DNA of 64,000 nt. Source: Crocinitomicaceae bacterium. GTDB lineage: Bacteria; Bacteroidota; Bacteroidia; Flavobacteriales_D; Crocinitomicaceae. The notes under the pieces are model-generated. The model was given only the letters and a program-made list of their open reading frames with translations, did not search any database and was not told where the DNA came from. The translations under genes and the position numbers were made by a program. The stretch is from assembly GCA_018402525.1 (NCBI GenBank), contig JAGYIR010000010.1, positions 372,001 to 436,000 of the forward strand. The letters are read 5' to 3'. Positions 1 to 8,238 of the stretch are shown here, piece by piece; positions within the stretch are counted from its first letter, which is position 1; each line of letters begins with the position of its first letter.

Positions 1-162
1 ATAATTGAATTTAGAAGATGAAAGACTGTCGAGAGTCTGATTGAGATCGGCATCTTTAACTTTTGGCAAACGCTCAGGCTTAACATCCGTCAATGTTTTC
101 GCACAAGAGAAGAACAGACCTATGGATAATAGGATGAAGACGTATTTAAAAAATGGGGTCAT
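1..162 (-). CDS. Truncated lipoprotein, possibly DUF4292 family (5' end only)
   Basis: The first 54 codons of a minus-strand gene that runs off the left edge. The ATG at 162 is followed by a hydrophobic stretch and a lipobox (LFFSC, Cys at residue 20), so the product is probably a lipoprotein exported to the envelope. Its start overlaps the 3' end of the upstream TPR lipoprotein gene by 17 nt, which implies co-transcription. In other flavobacteria the gene after a nucleotidyltransferase-TPR pair is often a DUF4292 lipoprotein; this identity is inferred from context only, because too little of the protein is visible to recognise a domain. Confidence 0.6.
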   Translation of the reverse strand, partial: MTPFFKYVFILLSIGLFFSCAKTLTDVKPERLPKVKDADLNQTLDSLSSSKFNY

Positions 163-1858
163 AGTATTTTTTCTCTTGAATTTTTTTGTCCAATACCAAG
201 TTGGTTGATTTTAACTCCTTTGCTTTTTTCCACCAGATAATCGCTTCATCGACATTACCCGTTTTGAAGAAGGCGTCGCCCATGTGTTCTACAATTACTT
301 TATCTGATTCGTTCAATTTGAACGCTTCTTCGTAGGCAGCTTTTGCCTGTGCGTATTCACCCTGCTGAAAGAGTACGAACCCATAGGTGTCGACAAACTG
401 TGACTGATTGGGTGAATTTTTCATTGCCTGATTGATCAATGATTTTGCTACTTCCAAGTCTTGCTTTGCCAACGCCAATCGATAGGCGAAATTGTTCTTT
501 ATCAAACTGCTGAATGGGTCCAACTCCATGGCTTTTTCATAACTTTTCTTTCCTTGGGCGTAGTTTTCCAATCCAAAATAGCTTTCCCCTAATTGTCCGT
601 AGAACTCAGCTTTCATTGGTTTATCGTTGATTACCATTTCCTTTCCTACTGATAATACTTCGATGGCTTCATCGTATTTTTTCAACTGATTGGCACTTAA
701 TCCCAATAGCAAGGAAACTACTGAGTTGGTCGGAAACAAAGTCAAACACTCCTTGGCATTCTTGTAAAGATCTTCAAACTTCTTTGCTTGGTATTCCATA
801 ATCAACACTTGATTCCATATAGCAAACTTGCTTTGGTCTAGTGCCAAGGCTTTTTTGTATGATTCTAGTGCCTTATCGTCTTGCTCAGCACGCAGGTAAT
901 AATCGGCTTGAATGGAATGTGCTTTCGACTCGTTTGGATAATCCAAAACCATTCGATTCGCCAGAGCAATCACTTTCGGGTCAATTTTGAACATGGATTC
1001 ATGAATACTGATCAAAATATTCATTTTCGTGTCAATGTCAATATCTGGAGATTGAAAAGCCAGAGTCAATTCATCGTAGGCTTTTTGCTCTTCATTTTGT
1101 TTCAGGTAGACATCCGCTAAAGCCAAATGCGCTCTTCCGTTTTGTGGATCTGCAATGACCAATTCCTTGAGCATTTCAATCGCTTTTTCCTCCTGATTGG
1201 CTCTAAAGTAATGATCAACGTAGGTGGCAATGATTTGCGGATCATTGGGATACATGGTACGTGCTTTTTCAAGTTCAAGCAACGCCTTTTCCTCCGATTT
1301 CAGTTCCATGTACATGTTGTACTTTTCGATGGAAAGCGCAGGATTTAATCCAACTTGATCCTCTGTTTTATTCAGGGCTTCAATGGCTTTTGCTGTTTCT
1401 CCTGTACGCACCAATACTTCTGCATAGCCATACTGCCATTCAACATTACGTGGTTCAATATCCACCAACTTTTTGAAATTATCACGCGATTTAGGAAAGT
1501 CGCCCATTTCAAAATACATGTAGGCAAGTTCTTGAATGTACCACGTGTTTTTTGTGTCAATCTCCGCTGCTTTGATAATGTATTCGGCAGACTTTTCTTT
1601 ATTTCCTTTTTGAAGTTCCAACTTAGCGAGCGCATAATAAACTGCATCGTCGTTTTGACGGATTTTCAGACACTCTTCTAACTTGAGAATGGATTCTTCT
1701 AGGCGCCCTTTTGCTTTGAGTCGCATGGCTTCATGAAAAAGCGAGATGTACGGATAATCGTTGGCACTGACCGTCGGTTTTTCGACGACTAGTTCTTTCT
1801 TAGCTCCGCATGCGGTGACCAAAACAACGAGTCCGAGTATAAAGAGGGCTTTAATCAT
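146..1858 (-). CDS. TPR-repeat lipoprotein
   Basis: A 570-residue protein that begins with a signal sequence and lipobox (VTAC, Cys17), followed by tetratricopeptide repeats over almost the whole length. TPR signatures such as A-L-x-x-G-x-x-x-x-A and alternating P-x-x motifs recur about every 34 residues. TPR solenoids are protein-protein scaffolds; with the lipid anchor this one probably works at the periplasmic face of the inner or outer membrane. Its start overlaps the end of the nucleotidyltransferase gene by 8 nt and its end overlaps the next lipoprotein by 17 nt, so it belongs to the flippase-dut-nucleotidyltransferase transcription unit. The partner and exact role cannot be read from sequence. 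Confidence 0.85.
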   Translation of the reverse strand: MIKALFILGLVVLVTACGAKKELVVEKPTVSANDYPYISLFHEAMRLKAKGRLEESILKLEECLKIRQNDDAVYYALAKLELQKGNKEKSAEYIIKAAEIDTKNTWYIQELAYMYFEMGDFPKSRDNFKKLVDIEPRNVEWQYGYAEVLVRTGETAKAIEALNKTEDQVGLNPALSIEKYNMYMELKSEEKALLELEKARTMYPNDPQIIATYVDHYFRANQEEKAIEMLKELVIADPQNGRAHLALADVYLKQNEEQKAYDELTLAFQSPDIDIDTKMNILISIHESMFKIDPKVIALANRMVLDYPNESKAHSIQADYYLRAEQDDKALESYKKALALDQSKFAIWNQVLIMEYQAKKFEDLYKNAKECLTLFPTNSVVSLLLGLSANQLKKYDEAIEVLSVGKEMVINDKPMKAEFYGQLGESYFGLENYAQGKKSYEKAMELDPFSSLIKNNFAYRLALAKQDLEVAKSLINQAMKNSPNQSQFVDTYGFVLFQQGEYAQAKAAYEEAFKLNESDKVIVEHMGDAFFKTGNVDEAIIWWKKAKELKSTNLVLDKKIQEKKYYDPIF

Positions 1859-2870
1859 TTATTTCTGTGTAGTCGCCAATACTCAAATCTTGCGCCAAAC
1901 CATTGTAGTTGACGTTTGAGCCTATCATAGCGTTCTTTAATACGACATTCGTAAGCGATGTTGCGTGTTGAACAATGGAATTTGATACCACACATGATTC
2001 GATCGCAGTATTTTTTCCAATCGAAGCATAAGGTCCAACCACTGAATTTCGAATCACCACGCCCTCACCAATAAAACAAGGTTCAATGATTTTTCCATTT
2101 TCCAACGTCACCGAAGCATGCACGTTGTTGATTCCCTTATTTTGATCGTTGGTAAGGACTTGTTGATTGGTTTCAATGGTGACTTTCTTGTTTCCACAAT
2201 CCATCCATTGATCAACAGCTCCTGTTTTAAACACCTTTCCTTTCGACATCATTCCTTTGATGCCGTCGTTGATTTGGTATTCACCTCCATTGATGATATT
2301 GTTGTCCAATACGTTCTGCAATTCTGCTTTTAACTCAGCGACTTCCTTGAAATAATAAATCCCAATTACAGCTAAATCACTCACAAATTCTATTGGTTTT
2401 TCGACCAATTCAACAATTTCAGAGCGGTCGTTTAATTTCACTACGCCAAATGCTTCTGGACGTTCCACTTGTTTCACCCAAATCACAGCATCTGCCGTTG
2501 GATCCAATTCAAAATTGGCTTGGATCAACGTATCTGCATAGGCGATGACCGCTGGTCCAGAAAGTGACTCTTTTGCGCACATAATAGCGTGACCGGTTCC
2601 CAAAGGTTGATCTTGACGGTAAATGGATACTTTTGCACCCAGTTCTTCTGCAAGTTCAGTCAGTTTGTCCACAACGTCATCACCAAAAAACGCTGGATCA
2701 CCGAGAATAAACGCCACCTCTTCAATTTGCTCACCGATGATTTCGGCAATATCTTTCACCAAACGGTGCACGATCGGTTGACCAGCCACTGGAATTAGTG
2801 GTTTGGGCACAGTTAACGTATGAGGTCTAAGTCGGCTACCTCTTCCAGCCATCGGGACGATTATTTTCAT
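1851..2870 (-). CDS. Sugar-phosphate nucleotidyltransferase with left-handed beta-helix tail
   Basis: A 339-residue enzyme of the glucose-1-phosphate nucleotidylyltransferase type, which transfers a nucleotide to a sugar phosphate to make an NDP-sugar. The N-terminal NTP-transferase fold shows the G-S-R-L-R-P signature and the K-P-L-I-P substrate loop within the first 30 residues. The C-terminal ~90 residues carry hexapeptide-like repeats of a left-handed beta helix, as in GlmU/RmlA-like enzymes. I place the start at the ATG at 2870, ten bases after the dut stop; an in-frame TTG at 2879 would add only three residues. The neighbouring flippase suggests it feeds surface polysaccharide synthesis. 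The sugar specificity cannot be told. Confidence 0.85.
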   Translation of the reverse strand: MKIIVPMAGRGSRLRPHTLTVPKPLIPVAGQPIVHRLVKDIAEIIGEQIEEVAFILGDPAFFGDDVVDKLTELAEELGAKVSIYRQDQPLGTGHAIMCAKESLSGPAVIAYADTLIQANFELDPTADAVIWVKQVERPEAFGVVKLNDRSEIVELVEKPIEFVSDLAVIGIYYFKEVAELKAELQNVLDNNIINGGEYQINDGIKGMMSKGKVFKTGAVDQWMDCGNKKVTIETNQQVLTNDQNKGINNVHASVTLENGKIIEPCFIGEGVVIRNSVVGPYASIGKNTAIESCVVSNSIVQHATSLTNVVLKNAMIGSNVNYNGLAQDLSIGDYTEIND

Positions 2871-2879
2871 TCCTTGCAA

Positions 2880-3314
2880 TTATTTTACACCAGTGCTACC
2901 AAATCCTCCGGCACCACGATCGGTTTCTGTCAAAATTTCTGTTTGTTTCCATTTGGCTTGTTTCACTTTCGCGAATACCAATTGTGCAATGCGTTCTCCA
3001 TCTTCAATGATAAACGTCTCGTTGGATAAGTTAATCAAAATCACCCCAACTTCTCCACGGTAATCCGCATCGATTGTTCCAGGAGCATTCAATACTGTAA
3101 TTCCATTTTTCAATGCCAATCCACTTCTTGGGCGTACTTGGCACTCAAATCCTTCGGGAATTTCCATGAAAAGTCCAGTTTTCACCAAGGTTCTTTCCAA
3201 GGGTTTTAATTCAATGGGAGCATCGATATTAGCACGGATATCAAGACCTGCGGAAGATTTTGTTTCGTACGCTGGCAACGGGTGCTTCGACTGATTGATG
3301 ACTTTAACTTTCAT
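2880..3314 (-). CDS. dut: dUTP diphosphatase
   Basis: A trimeric dUTPase of 144 residues, the normal length. It hydrolyses dUTP to dUMP and pyrophosphate, keeping uracil out of DNA and supplying dTMP synthesis. All five family motifs are visible in order: [15 protein letters not shown], the [11 protein letters not shown] active-site segment with the catalytic Asp/Tyr, GERIAQLV, and the glycine-rich C-terminal arm [10 protein letters not shown] that closes over the substrate. It lies between the flippase and nucleotidyltransferase genes on the same strand, an arrangement common in flavobacteria. Confidence 0.97.
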   Translation of the reverse strand: MKVKVINQSKHPLPAYETKSSAGLDIRANIDAPIELKPLERTLVKTGLFMEIPEGFECQVRPRSGLALKNGITVLNAPGTIDADYRGEVGVILINLSNETFIIEDGERIAQLVFAKVKQAKWKQTEILTETDRGAGGFGSTGVK

Positions 3315-3392
3315 TGCAACTATTTAAACAGTCAAAATTACGAAAAAATGAAGGGTTAAAATGTCGAAAATGGTGCGTTTAGAGAGAAGTTA

Positions 3393-4862
3393 CTAACGTT
3401 CAGCCGTTAGTTCTTTGGGTTTTGTTGATTTCTCTACAAACCAAACGATGAAAACATAGAACAAAATTAGCGCGTTGTGGAAAACAAATTTTCGAAGACT
3501 GAACTCGCCTTCATCGAGGTTTACCATCCATGTTACAAAATAGAGTAACAGGGCTAAACCGAAGTAGAGTCCAAACTTACGCAAGTTGTAGTTGATAGGG
3601 TAATACTTCTGTCCTAGCATGTAGGAGGCGATCATTTGCAAGCCGTAAACGACCAGTGTTGCCCAAGCCGAAGCATAAAACCCGTAGATCGGAATAAAGA
3701 TGAAATTGATGGCAATGGTAATCAATGCACCACCAATGGCGATGTAAGCACCAAATTTTGTTTGACCGCTCAGTTTGTACCAAATGGATTGGTTGAAATA
3801 GATGCCTAAAAACACATTGGCGATGAGTAAAATTGGCACTACATCCAGGCCTACCCAGTACGCTTCGTTTCGAATGAAATGCTTGAAAATATCGATGTTA
3901 AATGCAACGCCAATGAACACCAAACAAACGATAGCAATGAAGTAGTTCATGATTTTCACGTACAACTTATTCCGATCTTCATTCTGAGCATTTGAAAAGA
4001 AAAATGGTTCTGCTGCATAGCGATAGGCTTGTAGAAATATGGTCACAATCATCGCTAATTTATAACATGCACTGTAAATTCCAAGTTGTGCTTCAGCAGC
4101 GGTTAGCGTGAGTCCACCACGATTATACAAAAGTTGTTTCAACATCACCCGATCCAACGTTTCGTTGATAATTCCTGCGAAACCAGCAATGACCAAAGGA
4201 ATAGCGTATTTAAACATTTCTTTTGCGAGCGTGGTGTTGTACACGATTTTTAATCCAATAAAATCCTTGTAAGTCGCTATGGGCTTCACTAATGAAGAAA
4301 GCAAGTTGGCAACCAATATAAACAAAATTCCCTCTTCTGGCCGCGATGGATCAAGGAAAAAGTACAAAAAGATGAGGTTCAATCCAATGTTGACTCCGAT
4401 CGCTGTGAAATGAATGGTTGAGAATCGCAACGCCTTGTTTTCAGAGCGCAACTTCGCCATGGGAAGGGCAGATGACGCATCAATACAAACGATAATCCCC
4501 AACAAAACAATGTATTCGTTGTGATTGGAATAGAGCAGCACATCAGCAATCGACTGATTGAAAAGCAAGAGTACAAGCAGGAAAATCAAGTTGATTCCTA
4601 AAACGGTCAAAAAGCTGTTCTTGAAGACAAGTTCTTTGTCCTCTTTGTCGTTGAAAAACTTGAAAAATGCCGTCTCCATTCCAAAGGTTAGCAAAACAAT
4701 CAAAAAGGCAACCCAGGCGTATAATTCAGAAACGACTCCGTAATTGGAGGGGGGAAGAACTGCCGTGTATAGCGGGACCAAAAAGTAATTCAGAAGACGT
4801 CCCACAATTGTGGGGAGTCCATAAATGGCTGTCTGTCCGAGTAAACTTTTTAGTGGATTCAA
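3393..4862 (-). CDS. Polysaccharide flippase (Wzx/MOP-like membrane protein)
   Basis: A 489-residue integral membrane protein with about 14 hydrophobic helices spread over the whole length, matching the polysaccharide-biosynthesis branch of the MOP exporter superfamily. Such proteins flip lipid-linked oligosaccharides across the inner membrane. The N-terminal Q-T-A-I-Y-G-L-P motif followed by a first helix with G-R-x-L-N-Y is typical of Bacteroidota members. The start codon immediately follows the stop of the enoyl-CoA hydratase gene, so the two may be transcribed together although their functions look unrelated. The downstream nucleotidyltransferase fits a role in surface glycan export. Substrate unknown. 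Confidence 0.88.
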   Translation of the reverse strand: MNPLKSLLGQTAIYGLPTIVGRLLNYFLVPLYTAVLPPSNYGVVSELYAWVAFLIVLLTFGMETAFFKFFNDKEDKELVFKNSFLTVLGINLIFLLVLLLFNQSIADVLLYSNHNEYIVLLGIIVCIDASSALPMAKLRSENKALRFSTIHFTAIGVNIGLNLIFLYFFLDPSRPEEGILFILVANLLSSLVKPIATYKDFIGLKIVYNTTLAKEMFKYAIPLVIAGFAGIINETLDRVMLKQLLYNRGGLTLTAAEAQLGIYSACYKLAMIVTIFLQAYRYAAEPFFFSNAQNEDRNKLYVKIMNYFIAIVCLVFIGVAFNIDIFKHFIRNEAYWVGLDVVPILLIANVFLGIYFNQSIWYKLSGQTKFGAYIAIGGALITIAINFIFIPIYGFYASAWATLVVYGLQMIASYMLGQKYYPINYNLRKFGLYFGLALLLYFVTWMVNLDEGEFSLRKFVFHNALILFYVFIVWFVEKSTKPKELTAER

Positions 4863-5639
4863 TTAGCTTCTAAAATTAGGTTTTCTTTTTTCAAGAAAAG
4901 CCGTCGTTCCTTCTTTAAAATCAGCTGTACCGAAGCACTTTCCAAATTCTTCAATTTCTGTTTCAAATCCATCGACGCCGTCTTGATAATTGGCGTTAAT
5001 GGCGCGAATGGCTGAGGAGATAGCGCTTCCTGAATTCGCCAAAATTTTTGTAGCAATTTCTTCGGCCTTCTCAAGTAAGACATCCTGTTCGACAACATGG
5101 TTCACCAATCCCCATTCAAGTGCTTCATCCGCTTTAATCATTCCTGCGGTAAACACCATTTCATTCGCTTTTCCACGACCGACCAGTTGCGCCAATCGTT
5201 GCGTACCTCCGTACCCAGGAATAACACCTAGACTTACTTCGGGCAATCCCATGCGTGCATTAGAAGAAGCGACGCGAATGTGTGATGCCATGGCTAACTC
5301 CAATCCTCCACCAAGTGCAAATCCATTCACCGCTGCAATGACTGGTTTCTGCATATTTTCGATGAAGCTGAACAGTATTTTTTGTCCGTTCATCGCCAAC
5401 TCACCACCTTGGGAAATGGAGAAATCTGCAAATTCTTTAATATCGGCACCAGCGACAAATGCTTTTTCACCGGAACCAGTAAGAATAACCACTCCGACGT
5501 TTTTATCTTCGTTTGCATTCGTTAATGCAGTGTTTAATTCTTGAATTGTTTCTTTGTTCAATGCGTTCAGTTGTGTTGGACGATTGATCGTGATAATTTC
5601 AATTTGTCCTTTGCGTTCGGTGATGATAGAATTGTACAT
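4863..5639 (-). CDS. Enoyl-CoA hydratase/isomerase (crotonase family)
   Basis: A 258-residue crotonase-fold protein, the usual length for short-chain enoyl-CoA hydratase. The family adds water to trans-2-enoyl-CoA in beta-oxidation and related pathways. The oxyanion-hole segment with AGADIKEF is at residues 63-70, and both catalytic glutamates are present (Glu114 in GGGLE and Glu134 in GLPEVSLG), which favours true hydratase activity over other crotonase reactions. Upstream on the minus strand is TATCTTTA, close to the flavobacterial -7 element. It is tightly joined to the downstream flippase gene. The physiological substrate cannot be told; a role in fatty acid or amino acid degradation is likely. 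Confidence 0.92.
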   Translation of the reverse strand: MYNSIITERKGQIEIITINRPTQLNALNKETIQELNTALTNANEDKNVGVVILTGSGEKAFVAGADIKEFADFSISQGGELAMNGQKILFSFIENMQKPVIAAVNGFALGGGLELAMASHIRVASSNARMGLPEVSLGVIPGYGGTQRLAQLVGRGKANEMVFTAGMIKADEALEWGLVNHVVEQDVLLEKAEEIATKILANSGSAISSAIRAINANYQDGVDGFETEIEEFGKCFGTADFKEGTTAFLEKRKPNFRS

Positions 5640-5733
5640 ATAATTTTTAATTAGATAAGGTAAAGATAATTATTCGATTGAATTGGAAAAATGACCAGCG
5701 AAATATGATGGCCACGATGTGAAGCTCATGGTT

Positions 5734-6264
5734 TTATTTTCTCAATCGTTTATAGATTTTAATACCAATCATTAATCCTATGGCAACTGCAAAAAATCCA
5801 ACTGTTCCTTTGATCCAGTTCAGTGAATCTTTCATCACAGCAAGGAAAACAATTGCAACCAATGCAAGTGTCGCGACTTCGTTCCAGATGCGTAAACCAT
5901 TTGAACTCCAGTTGTATTTTCCTTTTTTAAGGTCGAAGAGAATTTTCTGACAGACAAAATGGTATATGAGCAGAATCGCAACAAAGGATAGTTTGATGTG
6001 CATCCAACCCATCTGCAAATAACTGGGGACAAGAACGATCATCCAAGTACCAAAAACGAGGGTTAAAATCATGGCAGGCGTGGTGATAATCCACCAAAGT
6101 TTACGCTCCATAATTTCAAATTGTGCAGACAAAATTTGACGAGCTGTTTCTTCCTTTTGTTGTGCTTCTGTGTGGTAAATGAATAGGCGGACAATGTAAA
6201 AAAGTCCTGCGAACCAACTTACCACAAAAATGATGTGCAATGCTTTTACTGTTGCCAATTCCAT
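5734..6264 (-). CDS. hemJ: Protoporphyrinogen IX oxidase HemJ (CopD/UPF0093-like)
   Basis: A 176-residue membrane protein with about four transmembrane helices. The N-terminal A-L-H-I-I-F-V-V-S-W-F-A-G-L-F-Y segment with a conserved His, followed by R-L-F-I-Y-H, is the hallmark of the HemJ family. HemJ oxidises protoporphyrinogen IX to protoporphyrin IX, the penultimate step of haem synthesis, in bacteria that lack HemG or HemY. Length and topology fit. It is transcribed divergently from lysS across an 80-bp gap that contains a perfect 15-bp inverted repeat. Older annotations call such proteins CopD-family copper resistance; HemJ is the better-supported reading from the N-terminal motif. Confidence 0.82.
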   Translation of the reverse strand: MELATVKALHIIFVVSWFAGLFYIVRLFIYHTEAQQKEETARQILSAQFEIMERKLWWIITTPAMILTLVFGTWMIVLVPSYLQMGWMHIKLSFVAILLIYHFVCQKILFDLKKGKYNWSSNGLRIWNEVATLALVAIVFLAVMKDSLNWIKGTVGFFAVAIGLMIGIKIYKRLRK

Positions 6265-6270
6265 GGGGGT

Positions 6271-6323
6271 AAAGATAATTACAAAAAGCAGACTATGGTA
6301 ATCCGTAATTTGTAATTATCTTT
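6271..6323. promoter_or_regulatory. Divergent hemJ/lysS promoter region with 15-bp inverted repeat
   Basis: The arms AAAGATAATTACAAA (6271-6285) and TTTGTAATTATCTTT (6309-6323) are exact reverse complements separated by 23 bp. Each arm contains a flavobacterial -7-like element: TATCTTTG at 6317-6324 towards lysS, 19 bases before its ATG, and TATCTTTA at 6277-6270 on the minus strand towards hemJ. I could not find good TTTG -33 elements. The symmetry may simply come from two similar promoters back to back, or it may be a protein-binding site. Confidence 0.6.
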
Positions 6324-6343
6324 GGTCTCTTAAAAACTTTCAA

Positions 6344-8065
6344 ATGAACATTGAACTTTCGGATCAGGAGATCCAGCGTAGAGAAAAGCTAACAAAATTG
6401 CGTGAATTGGGGATTAACCCTTATCCAGCTGCATTGTATGCGGTTTCCGATTATTCAAAGGATATAAAGGAAAACTACGAGGAAGGTAAAGTTGTTTGTT
6501 TGGCAGGACGAATGATGTCGCAACGTATTATGGGGAAGGCATCTTTTGCTGAACTTCAGGACGCTCAAGGTAGAATTCAAGTGTACTTTAATCGCGATGA
6601 AATTTGTCCTGGTGAGGATAAAACCTTGTACAACGAAGTATTCAAAAAGTTGTTGGATCTAGGTGATTTTATCGGTGTGAAGGGAAAAGTGTTTAAAACG
6701 CAAGTAGGGGAGGTTTCTGTGCATGTTGATGAGTTTAGCTTGTTGAGCAAATCGCTAAAACCATTGCCATTACCTAAAACGGATGCTGAAGGTAAAGTCC
6801 ACGATGCGTTTACAGATCCAGAGATGCGTTACCGTCAGCGGTATACGGATTTGGTTGTAAATCCACAGGTAAAAGAAATTTTTGTGAAGCGGACGAAATT
6901 GTTTGCAGCAATGCGTAATTTTTTCAACGATGCGGGATACATGGAAGTGGAAACACCGATTTTGCAATCAATAGCAGGTGGAGCAGCTGCACGACCGTTC
7001 ATTACTCATCATAATGCGTTGGATATTCCATTGTATTTGAGAATTGCCAATGAGTTGTACTTAAAACGTTTGATTGTCGGTGGATTTGATGGCGTGTATG
7101 AATTTTCAAAAAACTTCAGAAACGAAGGAATGGATAGAACGCACAATCCTGAATTTACAGCCATGGAAATCTATGTTTCGTACAAAGATTACAACTGGAT
7201 GATGGAGTTTACAGAGAGCTTGTTAGAGCACTGCGCCATTGCGGTCAACGGAACACCAGAGTCGACATTTGGTGAAAATAAAATTAGCTTTAAAGCACCC
7301 TACAAACGAGTAACGATGCGTCAAGCAATCATCGATTTTACAGGCTTTGATATCCAAGGGAAATCGGAAGATGAATTGCGCACAGCTGCTAAGGGAATGG
7401 GAATTGAGGTGGATGAAACGATGGGGAAAGGCAAGCTCATCGACGAGATTTTTGGTGAAAAATGTGAAGGAAATTACATTCAACCGACATTCATCATTGA
7501 TTACCCGAAAGAAATGTCACCGTTGTGTAAAGAACACAGAGAAGACCCTTCGTTGACAGAGCGATTTGAGTTAATGGTATGTGGAAAAGAAATCGCCAAT
7601 GCCTACTCTGAGCTCAATGATCCAATTGATCAACGCGAGCGCTTTGAAGAACAAGTAAAATTGGCAGAAAAGGGAGATGATGAAGCAGGACAATTTATCG
7701 ATCAAGATTTCTTGAGAGCATTAGAATATGGAATGCCTCCAACGTCTGGATTAGGAATTGGAATGGATCGTCTGATCATGTTTTTAACGAACAATCCAGC
7801 AATTCAAGAAGTACTGTTCTTCCCACAAATGCGACCAGAGAAGTTTGAAATGGCGAAGGGACCCGAACTCACTGAAAACGAAAAACTGATTTTTGATATT
7901 TTAGTCAATGAGCAAACGATGGACTTGAATGCCTTGAAGGACAAAGTCGGCTTGAGCAACAAACAATGGGACGTTGCAGTGAAAGGTTTAGCAAAGCATG
8001 GACTGACCAAAGTTTCGAAGTTAGATGATGCGCTTTCAATTGAGCTTGTTGAAAATCAGAACTAA
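6344..8065 (+). CDS. lysS: Lysyl-tRNA synthetase, class II
   Basis: A 573-residue class II lysyl-tRNA synthetase. It has an N-terminal OB-fold anticodon-binding domain (about residues 55-165) and a catalytic core with motif 1 around MEVETPIL, motif 2 FRNEGMDRTHNPEFT, and motif 3 GLGIGMDRLIMFL. It activates lysine with ATP and charges tRNA-Lys in the cytoplasm. The protein is about 70 residues longer than the usual ~500-residue bacterial enzyme; the extra C-terminal segment (about 505-573) looks like a small helical, winged-helix-like domain, as seen in other Bacteroidota LysS. A -7-like element TATCTTTG lies 19 bases upstream of the ATG. Confidence 0.97.
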   Translation: MNIELSDQEIQRREKLTKLRELGINPYPAALYAVSDYSKDIKENYEEGKVVCLAGRMMSQRIMGKASFAELQDAQGRIQVYFNRDEICPGEDKTLYNEVFKKLLDLGDFIGVKGKVFKTQVGEVSVHVDEFSLLSKSLKPLPLPKTDAEGKVHDAFTDPEMRYRQRYTDLVVNPQVKEIFVKRTKLFAAMRNFFNDAGYMEVETPILQSIAGGAAARPFITHHNALDIPLYLRIANELYLKRLIVGGFDGVYEFSKNFRNEGMDRTHNPEFTAMEIYVSYKDYNWMMEFTESLLEHCAIAVNGTPESTFGENKISFKAPYKRVTMRQAIIDFTGFDIQGKSEDELRTAAKGMGIEVDETMGKGKLIDEIFGEKCEGNYIQPTFIIDYPKEMSPLCKEHREDPSLTERFELMVCGKEIANAYSELNDPIDQRERFEEQVKLAEKGDDEAGQFIDQDFLRALEYGMPPTSGLGIGMDRLIMFLTNNPAIQEVLFFPQMRPEKFEMAKGPELTENEKLIFDILVNEQTMDLNALKDKVGLSNKQWDVAVKGLAKHGLTKVSKLDDALSIELVENQN

Positions 8066-8130
8066 GCGTTAGCAATCCAATGAGTAACATATAGTAAAAC
8101 TGTTTAGTGCGCTGTATTTTTGCAATACAT

Positions 8131-8150
8131 CAACTAAATCGGTTTAGTTG
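8131..8150. promoter_or_regulatory. LacI-type palindromic operator candidate O1
   Basis: CAACTAAATCGGTTTAGTTG is a 20-bp palindrome with a single mismatched pair and a central CG step, the classic form of a LacI-family operator. It lies about 90 bp upstream of the lectin-like T9SS gene. A second, related palindrome is centred 56 bp downstream. A LacI-family regulator is encoded about 8 kb away at 16366-17358, the only one in the window; the regulator-site link is inferred. Confidence 0.6.
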
Positions 8151-8187
8151 CCTTACAAGATTAGATACATTTTTGGATCAACCGCTG

Positions 8188-8205
8188 TACTAAACCGATT
8201 TAATA
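8188..8205. promoter_or_regulatory. LacI-type palindromic operator candidate O2
   Basis: TACTAAACCGATTTAATA is an imperfect palindrome (two mismatched pairs) centred between 8196 and 8197. It shares the core CTAAA(C/T)CG(A/G)TTTA with O1. It ends 33 bases before the ATG of the lectin-like gene and overlaps a possible -7 element TAGCTTTA at 8204-8211, a position suited to repression. The two centres are 56 bp apart. Confidence 0.55.
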
Positions 8206-8238
8206 GCTTTAATTTCGTGGTGATTTTAAAGAACAACC

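Noticed and set aside
4990-5544. Long plus-strand reading frame opposite the enoyl-CoA hydratase gene
   Set aside because: It is antisense to a clear crotonase gene, has no recognisable domain and is a shadow of codon bias.
8093-8110. A third operator-like palindrome (AGTAAAACTGTTTAGT) before the lectin gene
   Set aside because: It has poor symmetry and no central CG, so it does not match the other two sites.
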